From: UBA11524 sp963617205
Lineage (GTDB): Bacteria > Bacillota > Clostridia > Christensenellales > Aristaeellaceae
Assembly (NCBI GenBank): GCA_963617205.1
Contig: CAVEOA010000037.1
Coordinates: 1 to 18,118 of the forward strand
DNA: 18,118 nt
Direction of reading: 5' to 3'
Both the position numbers and the translations under genes were made by a program. This document shows, piece by piece, positions 14,430 through 18,118 of this stretch. The notes beneath the pieces were generated by a model. It did no database searches. It was not told where the DNA came from and saw only the letters and a program-made list of their open reading frames with translations. How positions within the stretch are numbered: position 1 is the stretch's first letter; the number at the start of each line of letters is the position of its first letter.

Positions 14430-16361
14430 TTATTCGCGCACCCACACGCGCATCTCGCCGACGCCGCGGTTTGCCCATGCGTAATAGGGAATCCATTTGA
14501 GGGCGACGTGTTGCATTTGCGGCTTGGCAGCTGCGGCATAGAGCGTATCTTCAGCCCAGCCGTCCGTGATTTCCCGCAGCCCTGCGGTTGTAATCGTCAT
14601 GACACCGTGCAGCAGATCATCCTCGTAGGCAGTCTTCATATCGCCGGATACCGCAGGACCGGCATGAATCAGATGCAGATTATTACCGTTGTCCGCCTCT
14701 TCAAGGCAATACACAATCGGACCGCGGGTCAGCGCGAGCTTGCCTGCGTTTTCGCTGACGTGCGGATTGGCGCGCACCCACTGGGCTGTCATGTGCAAAT
14801 CGAGCTGAATTTCGTCATTGTCTCCCCAAGCGCCGGACAACATCAGATAGCCGTCAGCAGGCTGTTCGTTTCGGGACTGACCGTTGACGCGCAGCGTGCA
14901 GACAGTGCACCAGCTCGGAATGTGAAGCGCAATGGGGAAGGTGTCGTGCCGTTTACCGGAAATCTTCACGGTGATCCTGCCATCCCACGGATAATCCGTC
15001 CGAATGGAGATGGCGCGGTTTTCGCCGCCGATCGCCACAGCCATTTCGCCGCTTGCGTAGGTATGCAGATAAAGCGTATCATCCTTGACGGACATTACGT
15101 AGTTTTCCAGCGAGGCAAGCAGCCGCACCAGGTTCGGCGGACAGCAGGCGCATCCGAACCATGGCTGACGTTCGGGCTTGACATGGCGCTTGTGTTGATC
15201 CTTTTCGCATGCTTCCGGCAGCACCTCTAACGGATTGACATAGAAGAAACGCTTGCCGTCGAGTTGCATACCGCTCAGAACACCATTGTACAGGGCACGC
15301 TCCATCACATCGGCGTATTCACCCTTCGGCTCCATTGCCAGCATACGCTGCGCCCAGAATACAAGCGCCACGGATGCGCACGTTTCACCGTAAACCGTGT
15401 CATTGGGCAGGTCATAATCGAAAGTGAATGCCTCGCCGTATTCGGACGAACCGACCGCACCGGTGATGTACATCCGCCGATGCGTGACGCTGCGCCAGAG
15501 CCGGCGGCAGGTTTCCGTCAGTTCGGCATCGTTCGTTTCACGGGCGACATCCGTAGCGCCTGCATAGAGATAAAGCGCGCGAACCGCATGACCGACGGCG
15601 TCTTGCTGCTCCTTCAGCGGCTTATCCGCCTGATAATAGCCGTACTGCAGCACGCCGTCCAGCCAGTAACATTTGTTCTGATTGCGGATGCGTTCCTGCT
15701 CGAAATACAAGGGCGATTGACCTCGCTGGAGCACGAAATACTGCGCCAGCTTCAGATGCTTTGGATCCTTCGTGATGCCGTAGAGCCGCATGAGCGCCAT
15801 CTCAATGACCGGATGTCCGGGATAGCCATGCAGCTTACCTTCCTCTCTGCCGAAAATGCCGTCGATATGGTCGACATATTTCAGCACGACATCCAGAAAA
15901 CGGCGCTTGCCGGTCGCCTGATAATACGCAACGGCTGCTTCGATCATGTGACCGGCACAGTACAGCTCGTGATGATCCATCAGGTTCGTCCAGCGCTTTT
16001 CCAGCCCGTTGATGATGTAGTAGGTATCCAGATATCCGTCTGCCTGCTGTGCCGCGGCAATGTCCTCGATTGCGTCGTCCGCTGTCTTTTCCAGCTCGGA
16101 ATCCGGATGCCACACGAGCGAATAGGCGACGCCCTCCAGCCACTTGTAAACATCGCTGTCCTGAAAGACACAGCCGCCGTGCTGACCGTTTTCTTTCCCT
16201 GCGGCAACGCGGAAATTACGCATGCAGTAGCTCGGCGCAGCGCCTTCAATCTGGTCGTTCAGCGCCTTCCACTGATAGGGAATTGCTTCTCTGCGCACGG
16301 TCTCGCGGATTGGCGACCAGAATCCGTTTTGAATCAGGACGCTGCATTGCTTCGTTTCCAT
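14430..16361 (-). CDS. GH127 beta-L-arabinofuranosidase (HypBA1-like)
   Basis: A 643-residue cytoplasmic enzyme (no signal peptide) of glycoside hydrolase family 127. Characterised members such as Bifidobacterium HypBA1 (658 residues) release L-arabinofuranose from beta-1,2-arabinobiose using a zinc-bound cysteine nucleophile. All catalytic positions are kept with a constant offset of 11-12 from HypBA1: Glu310 in YGEAFTF (acid/base), Glu326 and Cys328 in YGETCAS, and Cys406-Cys407 in GCACCPPN, with Cys406 the expected nucleophile. The N-terminal (alpha/alpha)6 barrel and the beta-sandwich after about residue 430 have the usual length. AAGGGAG precedes the ATG at 16361 by 9 bases. It has its own promoter and terminator. 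It probably trims arabinose-containing oligosaccharides brought in by the transporter. Confidence 0.93.
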   Translation of the reverse strand: METKQCSVLIQNGFWSPIRETVRREAIPYQWKALNDQIEGAAPSYCMRNFRVAAGKENGQHGGCVFQDSDVYKWLEGVAYSLVWHPDSELEKTADDAIEDIAAAQQADGYLDTYYIINGLEKRWTNLMDHHELYCAGHMIEAAVAYYQATGKRRFLDVVLKYVDHIDGIFGREEGKLHGYPGHPVIEMALMRLYGITKDPKHLKLAQYFVLQRGQSPLYFEQERIRNQNKCYWLDGVLQYGYYQADKPLKEQQDAVGHAVRALYLYAGATDVARETNDAELTETCRRLWRSVTHRRMYITGAVGSSEYGEAFTFDYDLPNDTVYGETCASVALVFWAQRMLAMEPKGEYADVMERALYNGVLSGMQLDGKRFFYVNPLEVLPEACEKDQHKRHVKPERQPWFGCACCPPNLVRLLASLENYVMSVKDDTLYLHTYASGEMAVAIGGENRAISIRTDYPWDGRITVKISGKRHDTFPIALHIPSWCTVCTLRVNGQSRNEQPADGYLMLSGAWGDNDEIQLDLHMTAQWVRANPHVSENAGKLALTRGPIVYCLEEADNGNNLHLIHAGPAVSGDMKTAYEDDLLHGVMTITTAGLREITDGWAEDTLYAAAAKPQMQHVALKWIPYYAWANRGVGEMRVWVRE

Positions 16362-16387
16362 TTCTGATTTCTCCCTTCCATCTTCTG

Positions 16388-16416
16388 TTGAGCCTTGAAA
16401 GGCATTTGTGGCTCAA
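16388..16416 (-). promoter_or_regulatory. Inverted repeat in the GH127 leader
   Basis: TTGAGCC (16388-16394) and GGCTCAA (16410-16416) form a perfect 7-base inverted repeat separated by 15 bases, just after the predicted start of transcription and before the ribosome site. Possible operator or leader hairpin; its position matches that of the repeat in front of the transporter gene. Confidence 0.4.
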
Positions 16417-16426
16417 ATCTGATGCT

Positions 16427-16455
16427 ATTATAATCGTTCGATCACTTGATGTAAA
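16427..16455 (-). promoter_or_regulatory. Promoter of the GH127 gene
   Basis: On the - strand TTTACA (16450-16455, five of six), a 17-base spacer and a perfect TATAAT (16427-16432). The bases after the -10 box (AGCATCAGA) are the same as in the transporter promoter. It is back to back with the response-regulator promoter in a 276-base divergent intergenic region. Confidence 0.8.
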
Positions 16456-16573
16456 GATTATTATTTGCATTGCTTAAATTGTTTGATTGGGCGAGATGCT
16501 GCCTTTCCTTTTCTGAACCGCGCTCACTTTTTTACATGATTGAAACATGGTGTCGATTGCGATTCCGTTCGTC

Positions 16574-16602
16574 TTTACGCAATGGAAAATCCGTATTATA
16601 AT
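16574..16602 (+). promoter_or_regulatory. Promoter of the LytTR response-regulator gene
   Basis: TTTACG (16574-16579), a 17-base spacer and a perfect TATAAT (16597-16602) on the + strand. The following bases AGGAGCAGG resemble the AGCATCAGA after the GH127 -10 box. The leader would be about 30 bases. Confidence 0.65.
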
Positions 16603-16637
16603 AGGAGCAGGTTATCCGCCGAAATGGAGGAGCATCA

Positions 16638-17342
16638 ATGCTAACGGTTGCAGTTGTCGAGGATCAGAAGGAATTTTCCGGAACGCTGGATGCATATCTG
16701 AAACGCTATGCGCAGGAAAAAGGGATGCTGATTGCAATTCAGCATTATTCGGACGGTGCATCCTTTGTGGATGATTACAAAGGGGACTGCCAGATTATCT
16801 TCATGGACATTGCCATGCCGCATATGGATGGGCTGGAGGCAGCAAGGCGTCTGCGGCAGACCGACCCGGCAGCATGCCTGATTTTCATCACCAGCATGGC
16901 GCAATACGCGATTCGCGGCTACGAGGTCGCGGCGCTTGACTTCGTGCTCAAGCCGATCAGCTATGAGCTTTTCTGCATCAAGATGGACAAGGCAGCGGCG
17001 CACGTGCATGTGGACGAAACATACGCCATTCATATTGCCGGCGGCATCAAGCGCATTCATCTGTCCGATTTGGATTACATCGAGAGCAACAAGCACTATC
17101 TGCATTTTCATCTGGCGGATGAAGAATACCGCGAGCGCACGACGCTCAAGGATGTCGCGGGGTATTTTGAGGAGCACGGCTTTGCCATGGTAAATTCGTC
17201 CGTGATGGTGAATCTGCCGCATGTGCAGACGGTACAGGGCAATGATGTGATGATTGCCGGACAGGTCTTCAGCATCAGCCGGACGCATAAGAACGCCTTC
17301 TGGGAAAGAATGTCCCGCTGCATCGGAAATCGAGGTGTCTGA
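16638..17342 (+). CDS. LytTR-family response regulator (LytR/AgrA type)
   Basis: A 234-residue two-component response regulator. The receiver domain (1-115) has VVEDQ with the acidic pocket at Glu8-Asp9, the phospho-acceptor Asp57 in FMDIAMPHMDG, and Lys105 in VLKP. The C-terminal LytTR DNA-binding domain (about 125-230) shows RIHLSDLDYIESNKHYLHFH and the FAMVNSSVMVNLPHVQ segment. GGAGGAG at 16626-16632 sets the ATG at 16638. Members usually regulate secreted factors, bacteriocins or cell-wall genes together with a membrane kinase encoded next door. Here that kinase gene starts directly after the regulator stop but is broken, so the regulator may be an orphan. No link to the sugar genes is evident beyond the shared divergent promoter region. 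Confidence 0.9.
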   Translation: MLTVAVVEDQKEFSGTLDAYLKRYAQEKGMLIAIQHYSDGASFVDDYKGDCQIIFMDIAMPHMDGLEAARRLRQTDPAACLIFITSMAQYAIRGYEVAALDFVLKPISYELFCIKMDKAAAHVHVDETYAIHIAGGIKRIHLSDLDYIESNKHYLHFHLADEEYRERTTLKDVAGYFEEHGFAMVNSSVMVNLPHVQTVQGNDVMIAGQVFSISRTHKNAFWERMSRCIGNRGV

Positions 17343-17570
17343 ATGAGCTGGCAGGAATTGTTTGCAATTACCATCAACCACGGTTATATTCCGCAGATTT
17401 TTCTCGCAGAGCTGATTTTCTTCCTTCATATGGCATTCTATGGGCAACTGGCATTTGGCACTGTACAATTTCCTGCAAAAGCTTTTCAAGTAACCGATGC
17501 ATCCTTGCAAGAACGCAGCGCCCGGCTTCGACTGAGCGCAGCGTTTTTTTGTGTGGCAACGGATAGGTAA
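17343..17570 (+). pseudogene. 5' fragment of a sensor histidine kinase, disrupted
   Basis: The ATG follows the response-regulator TGA with no gap, and the first ~30 residues (MSWQELFAITINHGYIPQIF, then LAELIFFLHM) look like the start of the first membrane helices of an AgrC/LytS-like kinase. After about 17435 the frame loses any membrane-protein character and runs into repeat-rich DNA to a stop at 17568-17570. No kinase or ATPase domain is seen. An IS630-family element lies about 100 bases further on. The simplest reading is a kinase gene broken by insertion; whether its 3' part lies beyond the window cannot be seen. Confidence 0.6.
17512..17550 (+). terminator. Rho-independent terminator inside the repeat-rich segment
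   Basis: AACGC-A-GCGC (17512-17521) pairs with GCGC-A-GCGTT (17536-17545), with one A-A mismatch and a 14-base loop, and a run of seven T ends at 17550. It would end the response-regulator transcript just after the kinase fragment. It probably came with the inserted DNA. Confidence 0.65.
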
Positions 17571-17593
17571 CACCGCAAAATTCATCGGTGCCA
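17565..17593. repeat. Dispersed short repeat, copy C
   Basis: Read on the + strand it contains GGTAACACCGCAAAATTC, matching GGCAACACCGCACAATTC in copy A at 16 of 18 positions; the similarity extends over about 30 bases. An inner inverted repeat CACCG/CGGTG (17571-17575, 17586-17590) is present but no T run. It lies between the kinase fragment and the IS630 element. Confidence 0.6.
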
Positions 17594-17641
17594 TTGAATG
17601 CAAACTGCTCCCTCCAGCGCAGATACTCGAAGTGATATGTC

Positions 17642-17673
17642 CCCCCCAATCCTGCGTGTCCAGGATTGGGGGG
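17642..17673. repeat. Perfect 13-base inverted repeat beside the IS630 end
   Basis: CCCCCCAATCCTG (17642-17654) and CAGGATTGGGGGG (17661-17673) with a 6-base loop. No T run on either side, so it is not a standard terminator. It lies just outside the presumed end of the insertion element. Confidence 0.7.
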
Positions 17674-17678
17674 ATTGC

Positions 17679-18118
17679 TATATGATACTAATCCCAATTT
17701 AAAACAGCCTTAAAATCCACTCACGCCCTGTGATGCTGCGAATAGTTTCGGGAGTAATAGACCTGATCGTGCAGCACAATCGATCGATCACTTTTTCGAG
17801 CGTCTGGAACACTTCATTGCGGAAGCCTCTGGTGCGAATTTCACGCCACACCTGCTCGATGGGGTTCATTTCGGGCGTGTAGGGCGGAATGTGAATCAAA
17901 TGGATGTTATCCGGCACAACCAGTGTACCGGATTTGTGCCATGCCGCGCCGTCGCAGACCAGAAGAATTTCTTCCTGCGCATATTCCCTGGACAAATGCT
18001 CAAGGAATGTATTCATGCAGACTGTGTTGCACCACGGCATGACCAGAAAAGAAGCGTCTCCCGAAACCGGATCGACCGCACCGAATGCATATCGGTATTC
18101 GCGGATATGATGGCAGGG
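17679..18118 (-). mobile_element. IS630-family insertion sequence, partial (runs off the right edge)
   Basis: The transposase reading frame identifies the family. The 3' boundary is not certain; a TATATGATACTAATCCC stretch just beyond the transposase stop (about 17680-17696) is a plausible terminal sequence, and IS630 elements target TA. The other end is outside the window, so terminal inverted repeats and target duplication cannot be checked. Confidence 0.7.
17699..18118 (-). CDS. IS630-family transposase, C-terminal part
   Basis: The C-terminal 139 residues of a DDE transposase; the frame is open to the window edge, so the start is not seen. An internal ATG at 18040 is not the true start because the upstream codons read REYRYAFGAVDPVSGDASFL, a typical IS630 stretch. 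The DDE_3-type catalytic core is recognisable: LLVCDGAAWHKS carries the second Asp with its following His, and IPPYTPEMNPIEQVWREIR carries the Glu. The first catalytic Asp should lie just outside the window. The C-terminal end (TIRSITGREWILRLF) looks intact. Confidence 0.9.
   Translation of the reverse strand, partial: PCHHIREYRYAFGAVDPVSGDASFLVMPWCNTVCMNTFLEHLSREYAQEEILLVCDGAAWHKSGTLVVPDNIHLIHIPPYTPEMNPIEQVWREIRTRGFRNEVFQTLEKVIDRLCCTIRSITPETIRSITGREWILRLF

Noticed and set aside
15264..16367. 367-codon open frame on the + strand opposite the GH127 gene
   Set aside because: Shadow frame; the GH127 catalytic residues are all on the - strand.
17374..17697. 107-codon - strand frame across the kinase remnant and repeat segment
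   Set aside because: It crosses a terminator, a repeat copy and a palindrome, and has no ribosome site; it is most likely a by-product of repeat DNA.

Overview
The window looks like a chromosomal segment of a fibre-degrading, probably gut- or rumen-associated member of the Bacillota (class Clostridia). This is inferred from near-consensus AGGAGG ribosome binding sites, sigma-A-type -35/-10 boxes with 17-base spacing, many hairpin terminators, a LytTR response regulator, and protein families typical of such bacteria (two-permease CUT1 sugar ABC transporter, GH127, CE15, AraC). Nothing in the window fixes the genus. Two exported proteins have Sec signal peptides without a lipobox, including the sugar-binding protein, which is unusual for a textbook monoderm.

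Region 1 (1-5249, + strand) is the distal part of a surface-polysaccharide operon. After a short tail of an upstream gene come capE, a NeuD/PglD-like acyltransferase, capF, capG and a NTP_transf_5 protein, tightly spaced or overlapping. CapE, CapF and CapG together convert UDP-GlcNAc to UDP-N-acetyl-L-fucosamine, a capsule or O-unit precursor.

Region 2 (5250-16361, all genes on the - strand) is a carbohydrate-use region. In transcription order it holds a cytoplasmic GH127 beta-L-arabinofuranosidase, a membrane/zinc-ribbon Tim44-like protein, an AraC regulator, a large secreted CE15-like glucuronoyl esterase, and a sugar ABC transporter (binding protein plus two permeases, no ATPase). These are separate transcription units, most with a recognisable promoter and terminator. 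The transporter and GH127 promoters share an identical 15-base -10/start region. My reading is that the secreted esterase frees glucuronoxylan- or arabinan-type material, the transporter imports oligosaccharides, and GH127 removes L-arabinofuranose inside the cell, with the AraC protein as the likely regulator.

Region 3 (16362-18118) starts with back-to-back promoters for GH127 and a LytTR response regulator. The partner sensor kinase begins one base after the regulator but is cut off after about 30 codons by repeat-rich DNA and an IS630-family element that runs off the right edge.

Outside the genes the most interesting structure is a short dispersed repeat (core GGYAAYACCGCAMAA) at three intergenic places, one of which forms the terminator of the transporter operon. 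No tRNA, rRNA, CRISPR array or phage gene was seen.
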